NCBI GenBank assembly: GCA_017883605.1
Contig: JADGNH010000005.1
Span: 1 to 30,609, forward strand
Length of the DNA stretch: 30,609 bases
DNA from: Methanobacteriaceae archaeon
Lineage (GTDB): Archaea; Methanobacteriota; Methanobacteria; Methanobacteriales; Methanobacteriaceae
Direction: 5' to 3'
Shown: piece after piece, positions 9,072-17,656 of the stretch
How the letters are laid out: every line of letters starts with the position of its first letter
Numbering within the stretch: position 1 is the stretch's first letter
Translations under genes and position numbers: made by a program
The notes under the pieces: generated by a model
What the model saw: only the letters and a program-made list of their open reading frames with translations
What the model was told of the DNA's origin: nothing
Databases searched by the model: none

Positions 9072-9536
9072 ATGGTAAAACCCAGAGAACTTAAAGTGAA
9101 ACCCATAAAAAACGGGACAGTTATTGACCATATAACTGCTAACAAAGCATTAGCTGTTCTCAAGATACTGGGAATTCCCAGTAAAAAGTCCGCAGTCACC
9201 ATTGCCATGAACGTGCCGTCTTCTCAGATGGGGAACAAGGATATTGTTAAGATTGAGGGAAGGGAACTGGCACCAAAGGAAGTGGATAAAATCGCCCTTA
9301 TAGCCCCTCAGGCCACCATAAACATAGTGAGAGACTATGAAATAGTGGAAAAAGGAAAGGTTGATCTTTTAAAGCAGATAAAAGATATTTTAAATTGCCT
9401 CAATCCCAATTGCATAACCAACACTGAAGAGCCAGTGACCACTAGGTTCTATGTCATGGGTAAGAAACCAGTGATCCTCCGATGCTATTACTGCGAGAGG
9501 ATCATGGATGAAGGCGAGATAGAATCACAGTTATAA
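9072..9536 (+). CDS. pyrI: Aspartate carbamoyltransferase regulatory subunit
   Basis: PyrI binds nucleotides and holds PyrB trimers together in aspartate transcarbamoylase, the first committed step of pyrimidine synthesis. From 9072 the protein has 154 residues. NGTVIDHITANKAL (14-27) is the nucleotide-binding region, and the zinc cysteines are Cys109, Cys114, Cys138 and Cys141, the same positions as in E. coli PyrI. The open frame extends to a TTG at 9039, but AAGGTC before 9072 and the matching numbering favour the ATG. The partner pyrB is not adjacent here, unlike the common pyrBI operon. Confidence 0.94.
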   Translation: MVKPRELKVKPIKNGTVIDHITANKALAVLKILGIPSKKSAVTIAMNVPSSQMGNKDIVKIEGRELAPKEVDKIALIAPQATINIVRDYEIVEKGKVDLLKQIKDILNCLNPNCITNTEEPVTTRFYVMGKKPVILRCYYCERIMDEGEIESQL

Positions 9537-9597
9537 ACTTTTAAACACCTTAATTTACACTATTTTAAACAGAAATTTATTCAAAAGGATAAAAGCT

Positions 9598-9643
9598 GTT
9601 CAAATGATAAAAAACTTAAAAACGGTTCAAATGATAAAAAACG
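9598..9643. repeat. Direct repeat upstream of the YjbQ gene
   Basis: The sequence gttcaaatgataaaaaac occurs at 9598-9615 and again starting at 9625, with a shorter echo (tcaaataagataaaaa) near 9665-9680. It lies in the 153-bp spacer between pyrI and the next gene. Confidence 0.6.
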
Positions 9644-9689
9644 GTCAAAAAGATGAACTGTTTTTCAAATAAGATAAAAAGTGGTTTTT

Positions 9690-10103
9690 ATGGAAATGTT
9701 TAGAGATGTGGTGGATATAAAAACTTCAAATAGGGTGGAAATTAGGGATATCACTCCCCAGGTCCAGGATGTTTTAAAGAAAAGTCAGATAGAAACCGGT
9801 TTAGTTAATGTTTTCAGCAGACACTCCACCTCAGGGGTAGTGGTAAACGAAAATGAATCAGGACTGGTGAAGGACTTTCAGAACATGCTGGAAAAGCTGG
9901 TTCCCCAGGGAGCAGGATACCAGCACGACCGCATAGATAACAATGCAGACTCCCACCTTAGATCCTTCCTCATTGGCAGCAGCCAGAGCATACCCCTAGA
10001 AAACGGATCCCTGGCCCTGGGCACCTGGCAGAGCATCTTCTTTGTGGATCTGGACGGGCCGCGGAACCGTAAAATTACAGTTACGGTTATAGGGGAATAC
10101 TGA
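9690..10103 (+). CDS. YjbQ/UPF0047-family protein
   Basis: This 137-residue protein belongs to the YjbQ family (UPF0047), small trimeric proteins for which a weak thiamine-phosphate synthase activity has been reported; the true role is unsettled. The family core is all present: VFSRHSTSGVVVNENE (41-56), HDRIDNNADSHLRSFLIGSS (79-98) and LALGTWQSIFFVDLDGPRNR (108-127). The conserved His, Asp and Glu/Asn in these motifs form the putative metal site. The open frame starts at GTG 9681; I prefer the ATG at 9690 because the GTGG sequence at 9681 then serves as a weak ribosome site and the N-terminus matches the family. Convergent with pheT. Confidence 0.85.
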   Translation: MEMFRDVVDIKTSNRVEIRDITPQVQDVLKKSQIETGLVNVFSRHSTSGVVVNENESGLVKDFQNMLEKLVPQGAGYQHDRIDNNADSHLRSFLIGSSQSIPLENGSLALGTWQSIFFVDLDGPRNRKITVTVIGEY

Positions 10104-10117
10104 GACTTAGTTTGAGA

Positions 10118-10225
10118 AAATTGATATAAAATTTTTTTTAAAAGTTTTATTAATAAAAGTCTTATTAAAAAACAAAATTTCAATTTTTTTGAACAAAAAT
10201 TCCATGAATAAGTTTTTTTGAAAAA
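10118..10225. terminator. Bidirectional T/A-rich termination region
   Basis: The 139 bp between the convergent YjbQ-family gene and pheT contain T-runs on the plus strand (8 at 10131-10138) and A-runs that read as T-runs on the minus strand (10212-10230). This fits intrinsic termination for both genes. Pattern only. Confidence 0.5.
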
Positions 10226-10242
10226 AAGAATTAAAAAAGAAA

Positions 10243-11913
10243 TTATATATTTTCAAATTCCACTTCAAAGACCACCACTGGATATTCCAGTTCAAAGTTG
10301 GTTATAACCTCGGGATGCATCTCTCCAAAAAATCCCTTTATAGCGACTGAGGAAACATTGTTTCCAACCATTCCCTGGAGTCTAGCACATCTTCCTTTTA
10401 TAAATGATGGATGATCAAGGGGTTTGATGTCCATTTCAAGTCCCAGGTTACTCATCAGTGCGTCTGCAATGGATTTTATTTCGGTGAAGTTAGCACTGGA
10501 ATGGGTGATGGCTGCTGCAAGCTTTTTAGATCCTATACTGCCTGTTTCAGCGGTTTTATCGAGATATACAACTTCCCCCACTTCAAATATTCTCTGCGGT
10601 AGCTCTTCGTGCTTATTATCCTCCAAGAATTCCATTAGTCCATTGAGAAGACTTTTACGGATCATGGTTCGATCCTGGGAGATTGGTTGAGCCACTACTA
10701 CCCTTTCATCTTCTTTTAACCTCATTTTCTGGTAATGTTGCTCTTCATTGGTGAGCATCAGACTCATAACTTCATAAAAGCCCATACCTATCATTATCTC
10801 CCTCAAACTATCATCAAAAACTTTGCTTTTATCCTCACGGGCCACCGTAGCCACATCCGGAAGTTCAGCTCCCATCCTGCGGAAGCCGTGGCCTATGGCA
10901 ACGTTTTCAACAATATCAACCTCATGAAGGATGTCGATTCGGTAGGGGGGGATTAAAACCCTTATTTTGTCACTGTCCAGAGCTTCTGCATCTAATCTCA
11001 CTGTATGTAGCGTCTTTAAAACTTCCGGGGCTTTAAGATCTAAACCAGTAATTCTCCGGGAAGTTTCAACACTTAAATATCTCTCCTTAGGGGTGAAATC
11101 AGGGACTTTCACATTTCTATCCTTATATATGATGTCCATGGTCTTTATGCTGGCACCTGACTCTGCAAAAGATGAAGTAATAATGTTTAAGGTGCTGTTT
11201 ACAGCTTTTTCATCTGTACCGGTAACGTCCACCAGCACGTTCTCAGTATTTTCAGTGAGCTTGGTGAGTTCACCATTAATTATGGGGGGCATGGAAAGCA
11301 CGTTATCATTAGAATCCACTATAAGAGGGTATTTATCGAATTTTTCGATTATATGTGCATAGTCACGTCCTTTTTTGTGGTTTTGAAGAATTTCCCTTAA
11401 ACTCATCTCCTCATCACTTTCCAGGGGTATGAATGATATTTCATCAGGGTCTGCTGCCAGGTAGGTGAAGGGGGCCTTCAAAACGTCCAGGTTATGGATC
11501 CCTATGGCCACCTTTTTTCGGTCCCTTCCCAAAACCCAGTGCAGATCTTCCTGGAATTCCATGAGTTCTTTAAGCTTTTCTTCATCCATGTGGATGCCTT
11601 CTACAATGCAGCAGGAGGTGTAGGGCCTTATTGATTCAAGTGTAGGGTCAACGGTTATGCTATACGTGGATGGTGATGTGGAATAAGCTGGAATTCCTTC
11701 CTCTATATCTAAAAATCCCTTCAATGTTCGGGCTATACCCTCAACTGAAAAATGGTCCGGACGATTTGGGAAAAACTCCACCTTTACACCCTCCTGGTCG
11801 TAGTCCTCAATATCACTGCCTATCATGGGTAAAAGATCGATTAATTCCTCTTTTTGAATTTCAGTACCTAAAACGTGGTTTAAACTTTTATAGGTGAAGT
11901 TTATAACTGGCAT
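10243..11913 (-). CDS. pheT: Phenylalanine-tRNA ligase beta subunit
   Basis: PheT is the tRNA-binding and editing subunit of the alpha2-beta2 phenylalanyl-tRNA synthetase. The 556 residues fit the archaeal/eukaryotic-type subunit, which lacks the N-terminal EMAP-II-like tRNA-binding domain and is shorter than the ~800-residue bacterial form. The start MPVINFTYKSLNHVLG, the FFPNRPDHFSVEGIARTLKG segment, the B3/B4-like editing region (~90-270, with KVAIGIHNLD), and the catalytic-like module with HEVDIVENVAIGHGF are recognisable. GAGGATGATC precedes the minus-strand ATG. The alpha subunit gene pheS is not in this window. Confidence 0.94.
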   Translation of the reverse strand: MPVINFTYKSLNHVLGTEIQKEELIDLLPMIGSDIEDYDQEGVKVEFFPNRPDHFSVEGIARTLKGFLDIEEGIPAYSTSPSTYSITVDPTLESIRPYTSCCIVEGIHMDEEKLKELMEFQEDLHWVLGRDRKKVAIGIHNLDVLKAPFTYLAADPDEISFIPLESDEEMSLREILQNHKKGRDYAHIIEKFDKYPLIVDSNDNVLSMPPIINGELTKLTENTENVLVDVTGTDEKAVNSTLNIITSSFAESGASIKTMDIIYKDRNVKVPDFTPKERYLSVETSRRITGLDLKAPEVLKTLHTVRLDAEALDSDKIRVLIPPYRIDILHEVDIVENVAIGHGFRRMGAELPDVATVAREDKSKVFDDSLREIMIGMGFYEVMSLMLTNEEQHYQKMRLKEDERVVVAQPISQDRTMIRKSLLNGLMEFLEDNKHEELPQRIFEVGEVVYLDKTAETGSIGSKKLAAAITHSSANFTEIKSIADALMSNLGLEMDIKPLDHPSFIKGRCARLQGMVGNNVSSVAIKGFFGEMHPEVITNFELEYPVVVFEVEFENI

Positions 11914-11979
11914 TTGATCATCCTCTATTTCAGATTAATTAATTTATGATAATATCCTTTTTTAAAATCTTTATATTGA

Positions 11980-12068
11980 TATAAAGTTCAATACTACTCT
12001 ATATAATAATTATAAAGTTCAATACTATTTTATATGATAATATACACTTCAATACTACTCCATAAAAC
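11980..12068. repeat. Three ~30-bp degenerate tandem repeats upstream of pheT
   Basis: Copies start at 11980, 12011 and 12041 (period 31 then 30). The first two begin tataaagttcaatact and the third tatacacttcaatacta. The block lies in the pheT upstream region. No unique spacers separate the copies, so it is not a CRISPR array. Confidence 0.8.
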
Positions 12069-12149
12069 ATGTGCTATTCTATACGCCTGATTAAAATCTT
12101 TTTTTAAACTTTATATTTTTTTCATCTAGTTGCGTTTATAATTCTAAAT

Positions 12150-12509
12150 TCAGGTTGCAGATAATATTAATATAAAGAATATGGATTCTAAGCTAAAATG
12201 GAGAGCCCGGTGCTGCAGTGGGTTAAGCTTCATTCCAGAAAGTTCGTGGTACATATCAATTACCAGGTGAATTGTAGCCCCTAAAATACCTATCTCCCAT
12301 GATAAGAATATTATGGAGAGTATAAAAAAGTGGAATATAGCTTCTAAACCTTCATGGACCATCCACAGCGTTATATTTGATGATACCATCTTTTGTATAA
12401 GGCCGGCAAGCAATATGTAGAAGTCTGCAAAAACGCTCCACATTATCCTGCTGTGGAAAGCGTCACTTATAGAAAGTACCACTGCAATATAGAACCACAA
12501 TATTTCCAT
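12150..12509 (-). CDS. Small polytopic membrane protein, family not recognised
   Basis: This 119-residue protein has about four hydrophobic segments (near 2-18, 26-40, 57-85 and 105-119). It is rich in His for a membrane protein: HEGLEAIFHFF, HLVIDMYHELSG and HRALHFSLES place several His and acidic residues close to the membrane, as in integral-membrane metalloenzymes, but no known catalytic motif is complete. The minus-strand ATG has GGTGAT five bases upstream, which supports real translation. Its function is unknown. The upstream lipoprotein gene runs in the same direction after a 193-bp gap. Confidence 0.65.
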   Translation of the reverse strand: MEILWFYIAVVLSISDAFHSRIMWSVFADFYILLAGLIQKMVSSNITLWMVHEGLEAIFHFFILSIIFLSWEIGILGATIHLVIDMYHELSGMKLNPLQHRALHFSLESIFFILILSAT

Positions 12510-12702
12510 TTGATATCACCGTTATTTAAACTTCAAATATAACTAAATTATATCCCTTATTTAACTTAAAGTATGTATAAAAATAATGTGATTTCTATTT
12601 TTAAAGTTATAATTTCTATTCTCAAGTTATATAAATAATTTAAAAAGTAAAAATAATATTAATCCAAAAAAATCTGGTTATAAAAAAATAAAGTTTTTAT
12701 CT

Positions 12703-13161
12703 TTAAACCAACTGTATTTCCAGGGAATTAGAATTTGTTGTACTTTCGGAGCCTTTAGCATCTTGATATGTAACCACAAAGCCCCCTATAAAAAATGGGT
12801 TGGAAACTGTGGCGTTAGGTCCAAAATCCTTTTTAACGTCTTGATCTGTAGGTATGTAAAGGATGGACTGAAAACTTTCTGTTTCTCCGGGATTTATGGT
12901 TCCTAAAGTTTTATCAAATGATTGAGAACGGGCTTTAACATTAAATACCGTATGATTTCCTTTATTGGTAACGCTGCATTTGATGGTTATGTTTTCACCT
13001 TTATGTGCTGTTGATGGTCCGCTCTGAATGGCAACCACTTCCTGGGCAGTTGTGTTCTTAGAAACATTTGTGGTGGAATTTTGCTGGTTAGTCTGGTTAT
13101 TTGGTTGGGTACATCCAGAAGCTAAAATTACAGCCATTAAAAGTGTTATAGTTGCTACCAC
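12703..13161 (-). CDS. Secreted lipoprotein with CARDB-like beta domain
   Basis: The N-terminus is a signal peptide with the lipobox LASGC; after cleavage Cys would carry a lipid anchor, leaving the protein outside the cell. A 30-residue Asn/Gln/Thr linker follows, then a beta-rich domain (residues ~45-150) with ITIKCSVTNKGNHTVFNVKAR, which resembles CARDB-type adhesion modules. The coordinates use GTG at 13161, the first ordinary start codon. An optimal AAGGAGGT (13183-13190) instead stands 6 bp before an in-frame ACG (13174-13176), which would give a better N-terminus (xDNKIVVATITLL); see findings. No specific partner is apparent. Confidence 0.75.
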   Translation of the reverse strand: MVATITLLMAVILASGCTQPNNQTNQQNSTTNVSKNTTAQEVVAIQSGPSTAHKGENITIKCSVTNKGNHTVFNVKARSQSFDKTLGTINPGETESFQSILYIPTDQDVKKDFGPNATVSNPFFIGGFVVTYQDAKGSESTTNSNSLEIQLV

Positions 13162-13544
13162 TATTTTGTTATCCGTTTACATACCTCCTTAAAAATTTGA
13201 TTATTCTATTGTTGTAAACCTTAAGATATATATTTTATATCGGAAATCATGTCCACGAGATCGAATATGTCCACAAAAATTTATCGGAAATCATGTTCTA
13301 TAAAAAAAATTCTATTAGTCTAACATTATCTAAATCAATCCTAAATCTCGAATAAGATAAATATAAATTTAATAATTTGATGGGTTTGAAATATATAAAG
13401 GCCAGCTTCGGACCAGTTCTATTAAGGACTTCCAAAATCTATATAATTTTAAATAGTTATAAAATTAATATTTCTAAATATAAAACATGACTAGAAGACG
13501 GAACTATCTTATTTTTTATACTAACTGACTAGAGGAGAATTTAC
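13162..13544. other. Spacer between divergent lipoprotein gene and valS
   Basis: This divergent intergenic region holds the lipoprotein ribosome site (13183-13190), a direct repeat tatcggaaatcatgt at 13238-13252 and 13282-13296 with related gtccac pieces nearby, and an atatataaag TATA candidate at 13391-13400. The rest is AT-rich with no coding signal. Confidence 0.6.
13391..13400 (+). promoter_or_regulatory. Putative TATA box for valS
   Basis: The element atatataaag, preceded by ttgaa, would start transcription near 13420 and leave a leader of about 125 nt before valS. A weaker AT-rich candidate lies near 13440-13450. Sequence pattern only. Confidence 0.35.
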
Positions 13545-16304
13545 ATGAACACTGACAAGATTCCAAGAGACTACGATCACAAAAAAGAAAGATACTGGCA
13601 GGATAAATGGCAGGATAAACTTTTATATAAATTTACAGGTGATGGGAATCGGCCGAAATATATTATCGACACTCCCCCACCCTATCCCACTGGTTCCATA
13701 CACATGGGCCATGTATTGAACTGGCTATACATGGACCTCATAGCCCGGTTCAGGAGGATGAGGGGTTATGATGTACTTTTTCCACAGGGATGGGATTGCC
13801 ATGGACTTCCCACCGAAGTTAAGGTGGAAGAAACCCATAACATCAAAAAAAATGACGTCTCCCGGGAAGAATTTAGGAAGATGTGCATAGAGCTCACCCA
13901 GGAAAATATTAAGACGATGAAAACCCAGATGCAGATCTTAGGTTTCTCTCAGGACTGGTCTCGGGAATATGTGACCATGACCCCCGAGTATCAGAGGAAA
14001 ACCCAGCTTTCATTTTTAAAGATGTACGACCAGGGACTTATATACAGGGCAGTTCACCCGGTGAACTGGTGTCCCCGTTGTGAAACCGCCATAGCATTTG
14101 CAGAGGTGGAATACCATGAAAACGAAACCTTTTTAAACTACCTGGAATTTCCGGAAGCAGAGGGGGATGGAAAGGTTTTGATAGCCACCACCCGACCAGA
14201 ACTCCTATCGGCCTGTGTGGCGGTTACAGTGCACCCTGAAGATGAAAGGTACCAGAGCCTGGCAAGTAAATACCTGGAAGTGCCCATTTACAACCGCCGG
14301 GTGAAAGTGGTGACCGATGAAGATGTTGACCCTGAATTTGGTACCGGGGCGGTTATGATCTGTACCTTTGGAGATAAAACCGACGTATCCTGGGTCAACC
14401 GATATGATCTGGACATAATAGAAGCCATAGATGATAAAGGGATCATGAAGGATGTTTCAGGTAAATACGCCGGTTGCACCATCCAGGAGTGTAAAGAAGC
14501 CATTATAGAAGACCTTAAAGAAGAGGGATTCCTTCAAAAGCAGGAGGGAGTTGACCAGAATGTGGGGCTGTGCTGGAGGTGCAAAACACCCATAGAAATA
14601 CTGGTAAAAAAGCAGTGGTTCGTGGCAGTAAAAAAACTGGTAGATCAGATTCAGGAAACTGCCAATGAAATGAAATGGATTCCAGAACACATGAAAACCA
14701 GACTTCTAAACTGGACAGGCTCCATGGATTGGGACTGGTGCATATCCCGGCAGAGAATATTTGCCACCCCCATCCCAGTATGGTACTGCCAGGAGTGTGG
14801 CAAGGTACACCTGCCTTCACCGGAAGACCTTCCAGTAGACCCCACCCAAAACCAGCCTAAAGAAAAGTGTGAATGTGGTAGCGGAGATTTTATAGCAGAG
14901 GTTGATGTGTTGGACACCTGGATGGACAGCTCCATAACTCCTCTGGTCATAGCTGGCTGGCCATCTCCGGATTTCAGTGACTTATATCCCTCTTCTTTGA
15001 GGCAGCAGGGCCACGACATCATCAGGACCTGGGCATTTTACACCATACTCAGATGTAAGGCTCTTACCGGGGAGGGTCCCTTTGATGAAGTGGTTGTAAA
15101 TGGAATGGTATTTGGGGACGACGGCCATAAAATGAGCAAATCCCGGGGAAACGTTATAGCTCCTGAGGAGGTTATTGAGGAATACGGTGCCGATGCCCTG
15201 CGTCTGTGGGCTGCCAATAGTGTACCGGGATCTGATGTTCCATTTGCTTGGAAGGATGTGAAGTATGGATATAAATTTTTAAGGAAGTTCTGGAATGCAT
15301 TCAGGTTCATAAACATGCATATAGCCGACTTCAAGATGGAAACAGTCCCTGAAGATATTCGGGATGATCTAAAACCCCTGGACAGATGGGTCCTATCAAA
15401 ACTGAACCGCCTGGTAGATGAGGTAACAGATGCTATGTACAATTACAACTTTGCACAGGCCCGTAACAGTATACAGGCTTTTATCTGGCACGTTTTCTGT
15501 GATGAATACATAGAAGCAGTTAAATATCGTTTATACACTGATTCAAAGGATGTAATTTCAAAAGATTCAGAAGATATAACCTCAGAAGATATAACCTCAA
15601 AAGATTTAGAAGATGTATACTCTGAAAATTCAAAAGGTAAGCTGTCATCAAAGGAAGCAGCAATTTATACTCTTAAGACTGTTATATCCACTTCTCTTAA
15701 GCTTCTTTCACCTTTGACTCCTCATTTTACCGATGAAATCTCCAGTTATCTTGATGATAATGGGGATAGCATACATCAAACTCCCTGGCCAGAAGTTCAA
15801 AGATCTTTTATTGATGAAGGTGCCGAAGATGTGGGAGAGGTTGGGGTGAAGATAATAGGAGATATAAGAAGGTTTAAATCTGCTTCAGGAATGCCTCTAA
15901 ATACTCAACTTAAATCTACCACTGTTTATACAGAGGATAAAGAGGTGTACCATCAGTTAAATCGTTTAGTAAATGATATAAAAGGTACCATGAGAATAGA
16001 CCACTTTCAATTAGAGAGGGGGCAGCCAGAAGTTCAGGAGAAAGTGGTGGAAATCATCCCTCAAATGGCCAGAATAGGGCCAGATTTCAGGGCAGACGCA
16101 CCAAAAATTGTTAAATATTTAGAGTCAACCCCTCCCCAAAAAATAGCAGAAACACTGCAGTCAAAGGGGGAAATTTTAATCGATGGTTTGAGAATCACAG
16201 AGGATTATATAAAGACTAAAAAGGAGATTGTAACTATTACCGGAGAGAAGGTGGAGATCCTGCACCCAGAGGAACTGGACCTGGTAGTGGAGATTGTGAT
16301 CTAA
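13545..16304 (+). CDS. valS: Valine-tRNA ligase
   Basis: ValS charges tRNA-Val and edits threonine. The 919 residues comprise the class I catalytic core with PPPYPTGSIHMGHVLNW (HIGH-type motif HMGH at 53-56), the CP1 editing domain (roughly 190-330, with ATTRPELL and GTGAVM), zinc-binding Cys pairs (CWRCKTP, CQECGKVH), KMSKS at 529-533, and the C-terminal anticodon domain. Residues ~665-705, within the anticodon-binding domain, form a low-complexity D/S/E/K/I/T insert with repeated codons. The ATG follows AGAGGAG. The stop codon directly abuts the aroA ATG, so the two are co-transcribed. Confidence 0.96.
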   Translation: MNTDKIPRDYDHKKERYWQDKWQDKLLYKFTGDGNRPKYIIDTPPPYPTGSIHMGHVLNWLYMDLIARFRRMRGYDVLFPQGWDCHGLPTEVKVEETHNIKKNDVSREEFRKMCIELTQENIKTMKTQMQILGFSQDWSREYVTMTPEYQRKTQLSFLKMYDQGLIYRAVHPVNWCPRCETAIAFAEVEYHENETFLNYLEFPEAEGDGKVLIATTRPELLSACVAVTVHPEDERYQSLASKYLEVPIYNRRVKVVTDEDVDPEFGTGAVMICTFGDKTDVSWVNRYDLDIIEAIDDKGIMKDVSGKYAGCTIQECKEAIIEDLKEEGFLQKQEGVDQNVGLCWRCKTPIEILVKKQWFVAVKKLVDQIQETANEMKWIPEHMKTRLLNWTGSMDWDWCISRQRIFATPIPVWYCQECGKVHLPSPEDLPVDPTQNQPKEKCECGSGDFIAEVDVLDTWMDSSITPLVIAGWPSPDFSDLYPSSLRQQGHDIIRTWAFYTILRCKALTGEGPFDEVVVNGMVFGDDGHKMSKSRGNVIAPEEVIEEYGADALRLWAANSVPGSDVPFAWKDVKYGYKFLRKFWNAFRFINMHIADFKMETVPEDIRDDLKPLDRWVLSKLNRLVDEVTDAMYNYNFAQARNSIQAFIWHVFCDEYIEAVKYRLYTDSKDVISKDSEDITSEDITSKDLEDVYSENSKGKLSSKEAAIYTLKTVISTSLKLLSPLTPHFTDEISSYLDDNGDSIHQTPWPEVQRSFIDEGAEDVGEVGVKIIGDIRRFKSASGMPLNTQLKSTTVYTEDKEVYHQLNRLVNDIKGTMRIDHFQLERGQPEVQEKVVEIIPQMARIGPDFRADAPKIVKYLESTPPQKIAETLQSKGEILIDGLRITEDYIKTKKEIVTITGEKVEILHPEELDLVVEIVI

Positions 16305-17576
16305 ATGGAACTCGAAGTTCAAAAGGCAGATAGTTTGATGGGGGTGGTGAAGGCCCCTCCATCAAAAAGTTACACACACCGGGCTTTTATCATCGCATCC
16401 CTGGCCGAGGGGATATCAAAACTTAAATATCCACTTTATTCTGAGGATACCCTGGCATCTTTAAAAAGCTGTCAGGCCTTTGGCACCCAGATAGAAACTC
16501 GGGATGATGAATGCGTGGTACAGGGTACTGGGGGTAGTCTTAAAACCCCGGAAAATATTCTGGATGTTAGAAATTCAGGTACCACTCTCCGTTTAATGAC
16601 CAGCGTCGCTTCCTTAGCCCCTTACTGTACAGTTATAACTGGTGACAGCTCTTTAAGGGATAGACCCATGCAGGACATCCTCCAATCCATCCGTAAATTG
16701 GGAATAACTGCATATTCAACTAGAAATAATGGAAAGGCCCCATTGGTGATTAAGGGGGGTTTTAAAGGAGGAAATACTGCTATAAATGGTGATGTAAGCT
16801 CTCAATTTATATCATCCATCCTTATTGCTTCTCCCTATGCTCAAGTCCCGGTGGATCTACAGGTTAATGGGAATTTTATTTCAAAACCCTACGTTGACAT
16901 GACCCGGGATATTATGAAAGATTTTGGGGTGAAGGCAACCTATAAGTCATCTGGTAACGCCTTTCATATTGAACCCCAAAGATATAAAGGTACAGATTAC
17001 ATAGTGGAGGGGGATTATTCTTCTGCATCATATTTAATTGCTGCAGCTGCAGCTTTGAATTCAGAATTAACTGTTAAAAATCTTAAGGATAAATCCAAAC
17101 AGGGGGACCGTATGATCCTGGATATTGTTCATAATATGGGATGTGATGTTAAAGTTAAAAGGGATGAGGTTAATATAAAGGGATATGGAAATCTCCAGGG
17201 ATTAGATGTGGAACTAAAGAATGCTCCAGACCTTCTCCCCACAGTAGCTGCCCTGGGTGCTATGGCCGAAGGCACCACCAGGATCAGTGGAGTGGAGCAT
17301 GCCAGGTATAAGGAAACAGACCGCATCCATACCTGCGCCAGCGAACTTTCAAAACTGGGTGTATCTGTAAAAGAGGAAGTCGACGGTTTAATAATAAGGG
17401 GCGGAGCTCATGGAGGGGTGGTTGACTCACACCATGACCACCGTCTGGTTATGGCGTTGTATCTGGTTGGTTTAAAGGTGGGTGGGGTTAAAATAAAGAA
17501 TGCATCGGTTTATAAAGTATCTTTCCCCCAATTTCCAGATATCATGAAAGAGCTGGTTAAAGGACAGGAGATATGA
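16305..17576 (+). CDS. aroA: 5-enolpyruvylshikimate-3-phosphate synthase
   Basis: AroA joins shikimate-3-phosphate and phosphoenolpyruvate in the shikimate pathway to aromatic amino acids. The 423 residues fit. APPSKSYTHRAFI carries Lys21, Ser22 and Arg26 of the substrate site; NSGTTLRLM and RDRPM are the PEP-site signatures; the C-terminal RYKETDRI and HDHRLVMAL complete the two-domain enzyme. The ATG starts on the base after the valS stop, so translation is probably coupled to valS. The gene link is a matter of layout; no shared pathway is implied beyond amino-acid supply. Confidence 0.95.
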   Translation: MELEVQKADSLMGVVKAPPSKSYTHRAFIIASLAEGISKLKYPLYSEDTLASLKSCQAFGTQIETRDDECVVQGTGGSLKTPENILDVRNSGTTLRLMTSVASLAPYCTVITGDSSLRDRPMQDILQSIRKLGITAYSTRNNGKAPLVIKGGFKGGNTAINGDVSSQFISSILIASPYAQVPVDLQVNGNFISKPYVDMTRDIMKDFGVKATYKSSGNAFHIEPQRYKGTDYIVEGDYSSASYLIAAAAALNSELTVKNLKDKSKQGDRMILDIVHNMGCDVKVKRDEVNIKGYGNLQGLDVELKNAPDLLPTVAALGAMAEGTTRISGVEHARYKETDRIHTCASELSKLGVSVKEEVDGLIIRGGAHGGVVDSHHDHRLVMALYLVGLKVGGVKIKNASVYKVSFPQFPDIMKELVKGQEI

Positions 17577-17656
17577 AGACTGGTGAAAAAGGACGAATAT
17601 AAAGAAGAGTAGAACGACGGGTAAATATATGAGAAAACTTTGAAAGGATAGGGAAT

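Noticed and set aside
9590..9680. tRNA-like ggttcaaat motif
   Set aside because: It resembles a T-arm sequence, but no acceptor or anticodon arms surround it, and it is part of a simple direct repeat.
10411..11897. Plus-strand frames of 63-131 residues opposite pheT
   Set aside because: They lie fully within pheT, lack ribosome sites and have no family features; they are shadows of the real gene.
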